The notes below the pieces were generated by a model that had not been told where the DNA came from, ran no database searches, and saw only the letters and a list, made by a program, of their open reading frames with translations. The translations under genes and the position numbers were made by a program. This document shows, in pieces, positions 17,000 through 25,581 of a stretch of 64,000 nucleotides of DNA. Where the stretch lies: positions 1-64,000 of the forward strand of contig NZ_AYSE01000013.1 in assembly GCF_000504165.1 (NCBI RefSeq), written 5' to 3'. This DNA comes from Bacillus sp. FJAT-14578. Lineage in GTDB: Bacteria > Bacillota > Bacilli > Bacillales > Bacillaceae_H. Numbering within the stretch: the first letter of the stretch is position 1; every line of letters starts with the position of its first letter.

Positions 17000-18391
17000 T
17001 CAAGTTGGACTTATAATATGATGTTTTTGGAGCTTCCTTACAACGGATGACTGGCTTATCCCTAGGGCTTTTCCCATTTCCATTGTCGTTCCGTACTGCT
17101 TCTTGGCTTTTAAGAGCATTTCTTTTTCCAGCATATCCAGTGCATCATTAAGCTGTAAGGCAGTTTCTTCTGGAAATAGGCCAAATGATTGCCTTTTTTT
17201 TATCGAAAGCGGTAAATGTTCTGTCGTGATGAGCGAGGTAGGAGAAATGACGACTGCATGCTCAATTACATTAATTAATTCTCGTATATTTCCCTTCCAT
17301 TCATGTGTCAGTAGAGCATGAATGACCGCTTCATCCAGCTTCCTTTTTCGGTTATATTTTTTTTCGAATTGCTCGATAAAATGGGTAATGAGCGGAAAGA
17401 TGTCTTCCGGCCGCTCACGCAATGACGGAATGGTAACAGGAACTACACTTAAACGGAAGTAAAGATCTTCTCTAAACTCTTTTTCTTCTACCGCCTTTTC
17501 CAAGTTTTTGTTTGTTGCGGCAATCAGCCTGAAATCAACGGTTTTCGGCTTTCTGCCCCCGACCCGATAAAATTGTTTCTCTTGTATCAGCTTTAAGATT
17601 TTTACTTGATGTGATAAAGAGAGCTCTCCTATCTCATCCAAAAATAACGTTCCTCCGTCCGCTAATTCCACTAATCCCATCTTTCCATTACGAGAGGCTC
17701 CTGTGAATGATCCCGCTTCATACCCGAAAAATTCTGCTTCAAATAAATGATCTGGAATCGCTCCGCAGTTTACTTCTATAAAAGGACCTTTACATCTCGG
17801 GCTCCTATTGTGGATGAATTTAGCCAAATGCGTTTTCCCTACTCCCGATTCACCAAGAAGCAATACGTTGACATCCACATTCGAAACGTGAATGGCTGTG
17901 TTAAGGACGTGCTGCATTTTTTCACTATTGGAGACTAAACCTTCTGTTAACAAGTTCTTATTCCGCAGCAGCTCCAGTTCTGTTTTTACCCGCTGCATTT
18001 CATCTTCCATCGCATCTAAATACTTTTTGACTTCCATTAATTCGGTGACATCATGGGAGTAGCTGATGATTCTCCTGATTTCCCCTTCTGAATCTTTCAC
18101 GGGAATGCCGGTAACCAATACTTTTTTTCCATGTTTGGTCGTTTGTACTAACGTTGTTTTCTTTTTGTTTTCTAACACAATGGGGGTGACAATCGGGGTG
18201 AATACACCTTGCTTCTCCAGTTCATAAACCGATTTCCCTAATAATTCCTCCGCTTTAACCTCATAAATATCACCCGTACCTTCGCTGACCCTCACAATGA
18301 TTCCCTCTTCATTTGTCACCAGCAAATCATCTTTCAGCGAATTAAGAATCGACTGATCTTCATTCCACTGTATCTCGTTCAAATTTCTCAC
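17000..18391 (-). CDS. Sigma-54-dependent PAS-domain activator (GabR-like)
   Basis: 463 residues. The likely start is GTG 18391; a TTG three codons later has a better-placed GGTGA. An N-terminal PAS domain (about 15-115) is joined by a helix to an AAA+ domain with Walker A GESGVGKT (180-187), the sigma-54 contact loop as GSFTGA (227-232, Ser replacing Ala) and a Walker B region ending LFLDEIGEL. A C-terminal Fis-type helix-turn-helix follows (GKALGISQSSVVRKL). It should sense a small ligand through PAS and activate the -24/-12 promoter at 16843-16860. The gene is in the same orientation as its presumed target and just upstream of it. Confidence 0.85.
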   Translation of the reverse strand: MRNLNEIQWNEDQSILNSLKDDLLVTNEEGIIVRVSEGTGDIYEVKAEELLGKSVYELEKQGVFTPIVTPIVLENKKKTTLVQTTKHGKKVLVTGIPVKDSEGEIRRIISYSHDVTELMEVKKYLDAMEDEMQRVKTELELLRNKNLLTEGLVSNSEKMQHVLNTAIHVSNVDVNVLLLGESGVGKTHLAKFIHNRSPRCKGPFIEVNCGAIPDHLFEAEFFGYEAGSFTGASRNGKMGLVELADGGTLFLDEIGELSLSHQVKILKLIQEKQFYRVGGRKPKTVDFRLIAATNKNLEKAVEEKEFREDLYFRLSVVPVTIPSLRERPEDIFPLITHFIEQFEKKYNRKRKLDEAVIHALLTHEWKGNIRELINVIEHAVVISPTSLITTEHLPLSIKKRQSFGLFPEETALQLNDALDMLEKEMLLKAKKQYGTTMEMGKALGISQSSVVRKLQKHHIISPT

Positions 18392-18552
18392 CCTTTTCCA
18401 CGTTCATTTTCACATTTGGTTTAAACTTTCAATGCAATTTTGCATCGTGAAAATCCATTTTCGCATAATTTTTATTCTTAAAATTATCATACAACGAGAT
18501 ATCCAACAAGCATCTTATTTCACATTCAAAACTTCTCCATTGCCAAAAGAAC

Positions 18553-18680
18553 AAAAGCGTAAGCGCCTTGATCAGCCCTGACAAGCATAAGACGATCCAG
18601 AATAGAAGGTGCTTTTTACCTTCAATTCTGGAGTGGCTTATGACCTCGAGGGGCTAGGCGCTGGAGCTAGATGCCGAAGC
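18553..18680. repeat. Interspersed structured repeat, copy A
   Basis: It begins AAAAGCGTAAGCGCCTTG and ends GGGGCTAGGCGCTGGAGCTAGA, partly complementary ends shared with the copy at 21406-21585. Inside is a strong hairpin (18597-18631) pairing CCAGAATAGAAGGT with ACCTTCAATTCTGG around GCTTTTT. Elements with these ends are scattered through many Bacillus genomes, and their function is unknown. The rest of the gene-free stretch 18392-18757 shows nothing else except the treR terminator. Confidence 0.65.
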
Positions 18681-18723
18681 GCTTATCCACAAGCCCAGAT
18701 TTTATAATTTCCTACAAAACAAA

Positions 18724-18755
18724 AAAGCATCTGCCCCCTCCTTGGCAGATGCTTT
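18724..18755 (-). terminator. Terminator of treR
   Basis: AAAGCATCTGCC pairs with GGCAGATGCTTT (12 bp), followed on the minus strand by TTTTTTG. It starts right after the treR stop codon. Confidence 0.85.
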
Positions 18756-18757
18756 CC

Positions 18758-19474
18758 TCAATGTCTTCTCCTTGCGAAATCGACGAAGCGGAATTTATCG
18801 AGCCGATGCCTCGATTCCGTATATTCAAATAAACTGGCATCTTCTAAATATACATAGTTTTTGACGACGACGATATGGTTATAATCTTTTAAATCCAAAT
18901 ACTTCCTGTCTTCTTCTGTCGGATCATCTACAAAAATTTCTTTTTTCGCAAAGCTGATTTTCAGTTCCATTTCCTGTTCAAGATACTCATAAATGGAGCC
19001 CTCACAAATTTCTCTCGTAAGGCTGGGCACATGCTTTTTATTGAAAAAGTCCTTGTCTAAAATAATCCGCTCGCCATCTATTTCACGGGCCCGCAGCACC
19101 TTCCATACATGCTCTTTGTTCGTTACGTTAAGCTGCTGCTGTAAATAGTCATCCGGCTTGACCAAATCAAACTCGTACACAATGGTCTTCCATGGCTTTC
19201 CCATTTTTTGCGCCAATTCTTTAAAACTGACAAGGCCCGAAATGGGAAAATCAAATTTCGTCACATCCAGCACAAAGGAACCTTTTCCTTTTATTTTTTG
19301 GATATAGCCGTTTTGGGATAGCATCGTTAACGCTTTTCTAATCGTCTCACGCGATGTATCATATTGTTCGACCAGCTCATTTTCCGATGGCAATTTTGTG
19401 TTTGGCTTTAATCGGCCTGTTTGAATATTTTCCGCCAATTCATTATAAATCGCTAAATATTTATTTTCTCTCAT
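18758..19474 (-). CDS. treR: Trehalose operon repressor TreR (GntR family)
   Basis: 238 residues from ATG 19474, the same length as B. subtilis TreR; GGTGA lies eight bases upstream, and the frame is open back to 19522. The N-terminal winged helix has the GntR pattern LPSENELVEQYDTSRETIRKAL, and the UTRA effector domain ends in the TreR hallmark TESRHRLDKFRFVDFARR. TreR binds palindromes around TGTATATACA and is released by trehalose-6-phosphate. Two such sites lie upstream of treP (23334-23345 and 23370-23380). It is last in the treP-treA-treR series. Confidence 0.93.
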   Translation of the reverse strand: MRENKYLAIYNELAENIQTGRLKPNTKLPSENELVEQYDTSRETIRKALTMLSQNGYIQKIKGKGSFVLDVTKFDFPISGLVSFKELAQKMGKPWKTIVYEFDLVKPDDYLQQQLNVTNKEHVWKVLRAREIDGERIILDKDFFNKKHVPSLTREICEGSIYEYLEQEMELKISFAKKEIFVDDPTEEDRKYLDLKDYNHIVVVKNYVYLEDASLFEYTESRHRLDKFRFVDFARRRH

Positions 19475-19507
19475 CTTTATCATCACCGCATTTATTTGAT
19501 CTTGTGC

Positions 19508-19558
19508 AAGAGGGGGCCCCAACGCATCTAAAATAGATGTATCGGAACCCCCTCGTTC
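19508..19558. other. GC-rich hairpin between treA and treR
   Basis: GAGGGGG pairs with CCCCCTC around an inner CATCTA/TAGATG stem. No T-run follows on the minus strand, so termination is uncertain. It may reduce treR expression relative to treA or protect the treA transcript. Confidence 0.4.
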
Positions 19559-19677
19559 AATAAGAGTGTTTCTATTTATTGTACCGATAAAGTGAACCTT
19601 GTGCCAGTCAGATTTTTCCCCTCATACGGGAAATGAAATCTCCTATTAGCTAAAAATGCTTTTTTAGCGATGAAAGG

Positions 19678-21363
19678 TTATTTTTTCAAATGATAGACAA
19701 CCGATTCATACGGGCGCAATGTCACCTTATGAATATCACTGCCGGAGCCTTCATAGTTGGAAAGAAGGATTTCGCTTTTGTATCCTGCTGCATCGACTTC
19801 TTGTGGCAGTTCAAACGTCGTTTCTTTCCCGTAATAGTTATTCACGACAAGAAGCTTTTCATTCTCGACGTTACGAACATAGGCAAAGATGTCTGGATGA
19901 TCTGCAAGGATGAGCTGGTAATCGCCATCCGTCATGATATCGTACTGCTTGCGGAGCTGGATGAGCTTTTGATAATGGTAAAATACCGAGTTAGTGTCTT
20001 TCAGCGCCTTTTCTGCATTGATTTCCGGATAGTTGGCCGCCGCATGGATCCATGGCGTTCCTGCTGTAAAACCGGCATTCGGCCCATCGTTCCATTGGAC
20101 AGGCGTACGGGAGTTGTCGCGTGACTTTTGTTTTAAAATAGCCAAAATTTCTTCTTCGCTCATTCCCTGTTCCCGTTTAATCTTGTAGATGTTCAATGAT
20201 TCAACGTCGCGATAATCTTCGATGCGGTCAAACTTCGGATTCGTCATGCCGAATTCTTCTCCCTGATAAATATAAGGAGTTCCTTGCATCATATGAATGG
20301 AGGTCGCCAGCATTTTTGCCGATTCCACCCGGTACTCTCCGTCATCGCCGTAACGGGATACAACGCGCGGCTGATCGTGGTTGCACCAAAACAGCGCATT
20401 CCAGCCCCCGCCTTTATGCATTTCCGTTTGCCATGTCGACAAAATACGTTTTAATGCCAAAAAGTCAAAGTCAGCGATGGTCCATTTATCTCCATTCGCA
20501 TAATCTACCTTCAAATGATGGAAGTTAAAGGTCATGCTTAACTCATGGCGTTCCGGATTTGAATAGTTGATGCAGTGATCGATCGTCGTAGAGGACATTT
20601 CCCCGACTGTCATCGCATCATATTTGGAGAAAACTTCACGATTGGTCTCTTGCAAAAATTCATGTACTCTTGGGCCGTCCGTATAAAATTTGCGTCCGTC
20701 TCCAGGCGATACAGATCCGTCATCATCAGGGAAGCGCTGATCTTTGGAAATCAAATTGATGACATCCAGGCGGAAGCCGTCGACTCCTTTTTCGAACCAG
20801 AAATTCATCATTTCATATACCTTTTGACGGACTTCTTCGTTTTCCCAATTTAAATCCGCCTGTGTCACATCAAAGAGATGCAAGTAATACTGCCCTGTTT
20901 TCTCGTCATATTTCCATGCCGAACCCCCGAATTTGGATTCCCAGTTCGTCGGTTCGCTGCCGTCTTCTTTTCCATCACGCCAAATATAGAAGTCGCGATA
21001 CGGATTGTCCTTTGAAGAAGCCGCCTGCTTGAACCACTCATGTTCCGTTGATGTATGATTCACGACAATATCCATAATCACTTTGATGCCGCGTTTATGG
21101 GCTTCTTTCAATAAACGATCGAAATCTTCCATCGTGCCATATTCTTCATGAATATCATAATAGTCGCTGATATCGTATCCATTGTCATGCTGCGGAGACT
21201 TATAGATTGGAGTCAGCCAAACGACATCGACACCCAATTCATTTAAATAATCCAGCTTTTCAATAATTCCCTGCAAATCGCCTACACCATTACCTTTTGT
21301 ATCGTTAAAGCTTTTTGGATAAATCTGATAGACAACTGCTTTTTTCCACCAAGGGTGTTTCAT
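19678..21363 (-). CDS. treA: Trehalose-6-phosphate hydrolase TreA
   Basis: 561 residues from ATG 21363 (GGTGG just upstream; an in-frame ATG at 21378 has no ribosome site), the same length as the B. subtilis enzyme. It is a GH13 alpha-glucosidase with nucleophile Asp200 (GFRLDVINL), acid/base Glu255 (VGEMSS) and Asp330 (CNHDQPR). It splits imported trehalose-6-phosphate into glucose and glucose-6-phosphate in the cytoplasm. It lies between treP and treR, but 365 bases of repeat and hairpin sequence separate it from treP. Confidence 0.95.
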   Translation of the reverse strand: MKHPWWKKAVVYQIYPKSFNDTKGNGVGDLQGIIEKLDYLNELGVDVVWLTPIYKSPQHDNGYDISDYYDIHEEYGTMEDFDRLLKEAHKRGIKVIMDIVVNHTSTEHEWFKQAASSKDNPYRDFYIWRDGKEDGSEPTNWESKFGGSAWKYDEKTGQYYLHLFDVTQADLNWENEEVRQKVYEMMNFWFEKGVDGFRLDVINLISKDQRFPDDDGSVSPGDGRKFYTDGPRVHEFLQETNREVFSKYDAMTVGEMSSTTIDHCINYSNPERHELSMTFNFHHLKVDYANGDKWTIADFDFLALKRILSTWQTEMHKGGGWNALFWCNHDQPRVVSRYGDDGEYRVESAKMLATSIHMMQGTPYIYQGEEFGMTNPKFDRIEDYRDVESLNIYKIKREQGMSEEEILAILKQKSRDNSRTPVQWNDGPNAGFTAGTPWIHAAANYPEINAEKALKDTNSVFYHYQKLIQLRKQYDIMTDGDYQLILADHPDIFAYVRNVENEKLLVVNNYYGKETTFELPQEVDAAGYKSEILLSNYEGSGSDIHKVTLRPYESVVYHLKK

Positions 21364-21405
21364 TTCTTCCACCGCCATTTATGATTTAAGTAAATAGATT
21401 TAAGA

Positions 21406-21585
21406 AAAGCGCAAGCGCCTTGGTCAATGAAGGTCGACTAAATTCGCCACGTCAATCACCAACGTCGGCATAACCCACCTCCTGTGGGCCAAAGGAAATA
21501 GGGATTGACCCCGTATACGCTTTTTGCCTTATGAGGGCAATCATCTTTTCCCGTGCTGAGCTAGGCGCTGGAGCTAGACACCAGT
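21406..21585. repeat. Interspersed structured repeat, copy B
   Basis: It shares ends with copy A (AAAAGCGCAAGCGCCTTGG at the start, GAGCTAGGCGCTGGAGCTAGA at the end) but has a different, longer interior with its own CCCAC/GTGGG hairpin. It occupies the treP-treA gap. A separate 10-bp stem (ACGATACCAT at 21632-21641 with ATGGTATCGT at 21671-21680) lies between it and treP. Confidence 0.6.
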
Positions 21586-21631
21586 ACCCTTCGAAAAAGT
21601 TATACTTTCTTACCTTTTTAAAATGCAAGAT

Positions 21632-21680
21632 ACGATACCATGCTGAACAAGCTGTATGCTTTTATGTTCGATGGTATCGT
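21632..21680. other. Inverted repeat downstream of treP
   Basis: ACGATACCAT and ATGGTATCGT are separated by 29 bases. It sits 49 bases beyond the treP stop. It could be a weak terminator or processing site within the tre operon. No T-run follows. Confidence 0.35.
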
Positions 21681-21728
21681 TCTAGTTTTATAAATTCTTA
21701 AACCCGCCTTTTTGACAGGTCTTTCTCT

Positions 21729-23132
21729 TTATTTTTCTTTACGCATTTTTCCTAATAAAAGTGTTAAAACGAATGGAACGATTAACACGATAGCCATGCC
21801 GATAAAGAATGATCCCCAGTTTTGCGGAAAGATAGATAAAAATCCAGGAAGTCCGCCCACACCGATTGAAGGAGCTTTTACTCCTTGCACGGAAATGAAT
21901 GCACCTGCAAGCGCTGAACCGATAATGGCTGAAATGAACGCAAATCGGAAACGCAAGTTCACTCCGAACATCGCCGGCTCTGTAATCCCAAGGTAAGCAG
22001 AAATTGCTGATGTCGCAGACAAACTCTTCAGTTTTTCATCTTTTAGAACAAGCATCATGGCTAATGCCGCCGTACCTTGGGCAATGTTGGATAATGCTAC
22101 CATCGGCCATAGGAATGTGCCGCCTGTGCTTCCGATCAACTGTAAGTCAACCGCCAAGAACGTATGATGCATCCCTGTGATAACAAGCGGTGCATAAAGG
22201 CCCCCGTAAATCAATCCGCCTAAGATAGGTGCTACTTCGAAAATTCCTACAACCGCATCTGTAATGACATTACCGATTGCAAAGGTAATGGGACCAATCG
22301 CAATGAATGAGACAAAACCTGTTAATAATAACGCAATCGGTGCTACAAGCAATAGTTGAAATGCATCTGGAATCTTTTTCTTCAAAAAGATTTCAAGCTT
22401 TGCTAATACGTAAGACGCTAATAAAACCGGCAATACTTGTCCTTGATAGCCTACTTTTTGAACTTCAAGACCGAATAGATTCCATGTTGGAATTTCTTCT
22501 GCCGCCCCGTAACCCCAGGCGTTTAAAAGATCCGGGTGAACAAGCATTAGACCGAGAACGATCCCGAGTAACGGATTGCCTCCAAATCGATTAACAGCCG
22601 ACCATCCAATTAAACCAGGCAAAAATACGAATGCGGTATTCGCGATCAAATTGACGATGCTCGCAAAATCTTTCCATTGTGGATATACATCAACCAATGC
22701 TTTTTCATCAAAGAAAATGCCGGGACCCGTCAAAATGTTGTTGATTCCCATAAGTAAACCGGCTGTTACGATAGCTGGCAAAATCGGGATGAAGATGTCG
22801 GCCAATGTTTTAATCGCACGCTGCAGCGGATTTAAATTTTGTGCCGCCGCATCTTTGATTTCTTGCTTTGTTGCCTGGCCGATTCCTGTCATGGCAACCA
22901 TTTCGTTATATACTTTATCAACCGTTCCTTGGCCGATTACGACCTGGAACTGTCCATTTGTAGAGAATGACCCTTTTACAAGATCAATGCTTTCAAGCGC
23001 TTCTTTATCTACTTTGCTCTCATCTTTTAAGGCAAAGCGCAGGCGCGTCACGCAATGTGTAGCAGCTGCGATATTCTCTTTACCGCCGACAGCCTGAATG
23101 ATTTGTTCGACAGATTGTTTATTTACGCTCAT
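21729..23132 (-). CDS. treP: Trehalose-specific PTS enzyme IIBC
   Basis: 467 residues. The N-terminal IIB domain carries the phospho-accepting Cys27 (ATHCVTRLRFAL). It is followed by a IIC domain of about ten membrane helices from residue 105 on. No IIA domain is fused, as in B. subtilis TreP, so phosphate must come from another IIA-glucose protein. It imports trehalose and phosphorylates it to trehalose-6-phosphate for TreA. It is first in the operon, behind a promoter overlapped by TreR operators. Confidence 0.94.
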   Translation of the reverse strand: MSVNKQSVEQIIQAVGGKENIAAATHCVTRLRFALKDESKVDKEALESIDLVKGSFSTNGQFQVVIGQGTVDKVYNEMVAMTGIGQATKQEIKDAAAQNLNPLQRAIKTLADIFIPILPAIVTAGLLMGINNILTGPGIFFDEKALVDVYPQWKDFASIVNLIANTAFVFLPGLIGWSAVNRFGGNPLLGIVLGLMLVHPDLLNAWGYGAAEEIPTWNLFGLEVQKVGYQGQVLPVLLASYVLAKLEIFLKKKIPDAFQLLLVAPIALLLTGFVSFIAIGPITFAIGNVITDAVVGIFEVAPILGGLIYGGLYAPLVITGMHHTFLAVDLQLIGSTGGTFLWPMVALSNIAQGTAALAMMLVLKDEKLKSLSATSAISAYLGITEPAMFGVNLRFRFAFISAIIGSALAGAFISVQGVKAPSIGVGGLPGFLSIFPQNWGSFFIGMAIVLIVPFVLTLLLGKMRKEK

Positions 23133-23333
23133 TTCCCTATCCTCCTGTTACCGTTTACATATCTAGCAAAATAAACGGATTCTAATCCTCTCCAGCAAAC
23201 CGAGAACGATTTATGCTCGTCTATACTTTTTGTAAATGTTTTTAATTGTATCCTTTAAAACCCTTGGTCCTTGATACCGCTTTCTTCAAAGACAATAAGT
23301 CATCTTCGCTAAAACGTTCTCTTCACCACCAAC

Positions 23334-23345
23334 ATGTATATACAA
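23334..23345. promoter_or_regulatory. TreR operator, proximal
   Basis: ATGTATATACAA contains the palindrome TGTATATACA, matching the known TreR operator core. It lies downstream of the treP -10 region. Confidence 0.8.
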
Positions 23346-23369
23346 GCCGGTGATAGTTATAGATTAACC

Positions 23370-23389
23370 TGTATATACAAGTTTGTCAA
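23370..23389 (-). promoter_or_regulatory. treP promoter -35 with distal TreR operator
   Basis: On the minus strand TTGACA (23384-23389) is followed in the spacer by TTGTATATACA (23370-23380), a TreR palindrome; a TAATCT with 17-base spacing could be the -10. The 36-base spacing between the two operators suggests cooperative repression. A weak cre-like AGAAAGCGCTCTCC lies further upstream near 23409. Confidence 0.7.
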
Positions 23390-23535
23390 TAAAAAGCGAT
23401 AGGTTTTTAGAAAGCGCTCTCCATTTTTTATTTTTCTTTTCCCTAAAATCACCTAATAAAAACGAAAATAGCCAGTCAAAAGAAAGAAGCGCAGCTAAGC
23501 AGCCGCGCTTCTTTCCATAAGGGGTGTTATTCACA

Positions 23536-23779
23536 TGAACCTCCCCCACCTATCGCTTCGCGCTTGAGGTGGGGGTTTCTTGTCGATCCCCTCGAAATCA
23601 GAAGTTGGACGATGTCCATAGGCGTACACGACACCCTCGTCTTTCTAGGGGACTGACGCTCCCGTATGGAAGCAGTGGTCTTGACGCAAGGGGTCTCCCG
23701 ACTGCTTGCTGCCACCGTAAGCAACAGGAGGAGAGTCGATTTCGAAGGCCTCTCCTCCCGGGGCGGTTCTACCCGTCTA
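23536..23779 (-). ncRNA. Right end and probable omega-RNA region of the TnpB element
   Basis: Downstream of the TnpB stop the minus strand carries a structured stretch. It includes a GGAGGAGAG/CTCTCCTCC hairpin and, near the end, a hairpin pairing ACCTCCCCCACCT with AGGTGGGGGTTT (about 23538-23577). TnpB nucleases use a guide RNA made from the 3' end of their gene and the element's right end. This stretch has the right position and folding for that role. Exact RNA ends are not visible. Confidence 0.55.
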
Positions 23780-24970
23780 CTACGCCTGTACAGGCTGTAG
23801 ATACGTGATACTGGTCATCATCACTTTTAGGAACTTCCTGTGCAGATACTGGGATAAGATATTCCCCGCACCATGGACATCCCGATGCTGTTCATACCCG
23901 CAGGCACAGCGATAGTTTCGCGAACGGACTTTGTTCCGTTTCCCGCAAGCAGGGCATGCTTGCGTGGTATAGGCTTCGTTTTCTTTCGATAACGAGATAC
24001 CGGCCGCTTCCAGTTTATACGTTAACTGAGCGGTGACCTTCCCAAAGCTCCAATTGCTGAGTTTTTGGTTCACCTTTTTGGAACGCACTTGTTTCCGACG
24101 TTTGTTTCGTTTGCTGCTGTGCCGCTGCACGCCTTCCACATCACCAAGTGCGACATGGCCGACTCCTTGTTCCATGCACCAGTCCACAAAGGCACGGGTC
24201 GTCTTGTGCAAGATGTCCTTTAGCTGCCGTTCGCTTTTAGAGAGGATGTATTTCTTCACCCGGTTGTATTGACGCCATTTCCTGGAACCTTTTTTACACC
24301 GGCTCATGAGAATTTGTAGTTCTCTCACTTTTTTATTACGCAACCGGTGAATACTGCGCATCTTCCTTCCTGAAATCACGAGAGCTTGACCGTTTGTACA
24401 TACAGTAGCAATCGTATGGATCTCACCGGGATCAATCGCTGCTGTGTGGCCGTCCTGCACCGGTACGGGCTGCACCCCATCTTCATACGATAAACAAGCA
24501 TGCCACTGACCGTCATAGACGAGTTCTACTTCTTTGACCACGCCGTTTGGGACCGATGCGAGCGTCAACACAAGTGGTGCCTGTTGTTTCTTGTTCCATC
24601 TGCCCAGGCTGAGGGTCAGCTTGCGTCCTTCGATCACGAAGGATTTGTCGACCCACTTTGGATGGAAGACGAACTTCTCCTTGTACGGATACCGAATGGA
24701 CTTATCCGTTTTCCGCGCTTTGCGAACACTATCCCGGGCATGGAGAAATTTGTGACACACGGCTTGTACGGTCTGGCTGTGAAGGGGGTACAACCCTTTT
24801 AGTTCAGACTGAAGATCGCTTTGATGAATCCACGAGCCGTGAATCCGATAATAATAGCGGGCAAGCTGCACGCAGTCATTCCAAATCGTTCCGCACATCC
24901 GGCGTATGTCAAACAAGTGCTGAAGCGTCTGTTGATTAGCCGTAAAGGCCGTTTTCAACGTGCGATACAT
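23780..24970 (-). CDS. tnpB: TnpB (IS605 OrfB), RNA-guided nuclease family
   Basis: 396 residues from ATG 24970 with GGGAGGTGA upstream; the frame stays open to 25075 without a good start. The split RuvC nuclease is intact: Asp180 (AIDPGEIHT), Glu279 (LGDVEG) and Asp364 (HRDVHGAGN). A four-Cys zinc finger (C339, C342, C355, C357) lies between the last two. The N-terminal helix-turn-helix and OrfB regions are complete. The family cuts DNA under guidance of an RNA from the element's end, helping the element persist. It appears functional by sequence, although its tnpA partner is absent. Confidence 0.9.
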   Translation of the reverse strand: MYRTLKTAFTANQQTLQHLFDIRRMCGTIWNDCVQLARYYYRIHGSWIHQSDLQSELKGLYPLHSQTVQAVCHKFLHARDSVRKARKTDKSIRYPYKEKFVFHPKWVDKSFVIEGRKLTLSLGRWNKKQQAPLVLTLASVPNGVVKEVELVYDGQWHACLSYEDGVQPVPVQDGHTAAIDPGEIHTIATVCTNGQALVISGRKMRSIHRLRNKKVRELQILMSRCKKGSRKWRQYNRVKKYILSKSERQLKDILHKTTRAFVDWCMEQGVGHVALGDVEGVQRHSSKRNKRRKQVRSKKVNQKLSNWSFGKVTAQLTYKLEAAGISLSKENEAYTTQACPACGKRNKVRSRNYRCACGYEQHRDVHGAGNILSQYLHRKFLKVMMTSITYLQPVQA

Positions 24971-25210
24971 GAGGTCACCTCCCTTGCCATCATTATACAA
25001 CGAACATATATTCGCTCGAAGAGATAATGGAAAATTTATCCTTCTTCCGACAAGGATCGGGATTCTATCAACCAAAAAGCTTTTCGGCTACGCCGAACCG
25101 ACATTCATCCCCTTCCTACTCGCTGGGCTATGCCCTTCACACTCCTTGAGTAAGAGGAATTCTGTCGGACTATGTTAAAAGAGTCACCATATTTGCTTCA
25201 TTTATTCACT

Positions 25211-25342
25211 TTAATGCTGGTTCGGCAATCGCTGCGGTTCTTCATTCACAGCGAATGTGCTTAATTCGGCTGCAGAACCAACGGATGAAAAACCCGCCAA
25301 AAGGGTTACTGCCAAACAAATGCTTGTTAACCATTTTTTCAT
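25211..25342 (-). CDS. PapR-like signalling-peptide precursor
   Basis: 43 residues from ATG 25342 with AAAGGA eight bases upstream; the frame is open further back but without a ribosome site. The N-terminus is a Sec signal (MKKWLTS, hydrophobic core, cleavage near GSAAE). A short polar tail follows, ending EEPQRLPNQH. In bacilli, peptides of this layout directly downstream of a PlcR-type gene are exported, trimmed and re-imported to bind the regulator's TPR domain. The last seven residues, QRLPNQH, share Leu-Pro at positions 3-4 and His at 7 with the PapR variant SDLPFEH. The pairing with the gene at 25580-26476 is inferred from order, size and this likeness. Confidence 0.65.
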   Translation of the reverse strand: MKKWLTSICLAVTLLAGFSSVGSAAELSTFAVNEEPQRLPNQH

Positions 25343-25500
25343 CTTCATCATCCTTTGCACTAATGTTGTCTTACTAATTGTTACTATTATAACTTGTCTC
25401 TTATAATGATGTAGGAACGTTGTCACGTGTTCTATACGAGAAAACTGCATCAAATGAACGATAAACTCCTATTTTGCCGCAAACATATAATTATAATAAT

Positions 25501-25581
25501 ATTCGGGAAGGATGGATAGAATATCCATCCTTCCCGAATAGAAAGAGCGGGAGAATCCGTATGGGTTCTCCCACTCTTTCT
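25501..25581. repeat. Tandem double hairpin between regulator and peptide genes, copy 5
   Basis: Hairpin 1 (25501-25539) is a perfect 18-bp stem starting ATTCGGGAAGG around GAA. Hairpin 2 (25540-25581) pairs AGAAAGAGCGGGAGAA with its near-complement and runs into the TAG stop of the PlcR-like gene. The architecture (two abutting long hairpins touching a stop codon) matches the family at 2549-2660, although the sequence differs. It probably separates transcription of the regulator from that of the peptide gene. Confidence 0.65.

Larger units (their letters stand above)
23530..25170 (-). mobile_element. IS605-type element carrying only tnpB
   Basis: It contains an intact TnpB gene, a right-end hairpin and, upstream of the gene, hairpin-forming sequence (TTCGGC/GCCGAA near 25086, CCGACA/TGTCGG around it) typical of IS200/IS605 subterminal ends. 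No tnpA (Y1 transposase) is present, so movement would need TnpA in trans. No target duplication is expected for this family. Boundaries are approximate. Confidence 0.6.

Noticed and set aside
19508..19558. T-box or other riboswitch upstream of treR
   Set aside because: There is a GC-rich hairpin but no T-box sequence, no specifier loop and no alternative terminator; treR is not an amino-acid gene.
23364..23724. Short frames downstream of tnpB
   Set aside because: They overlap the right-end hairpins of the mobile element and the tre promoter; neither looks coding.
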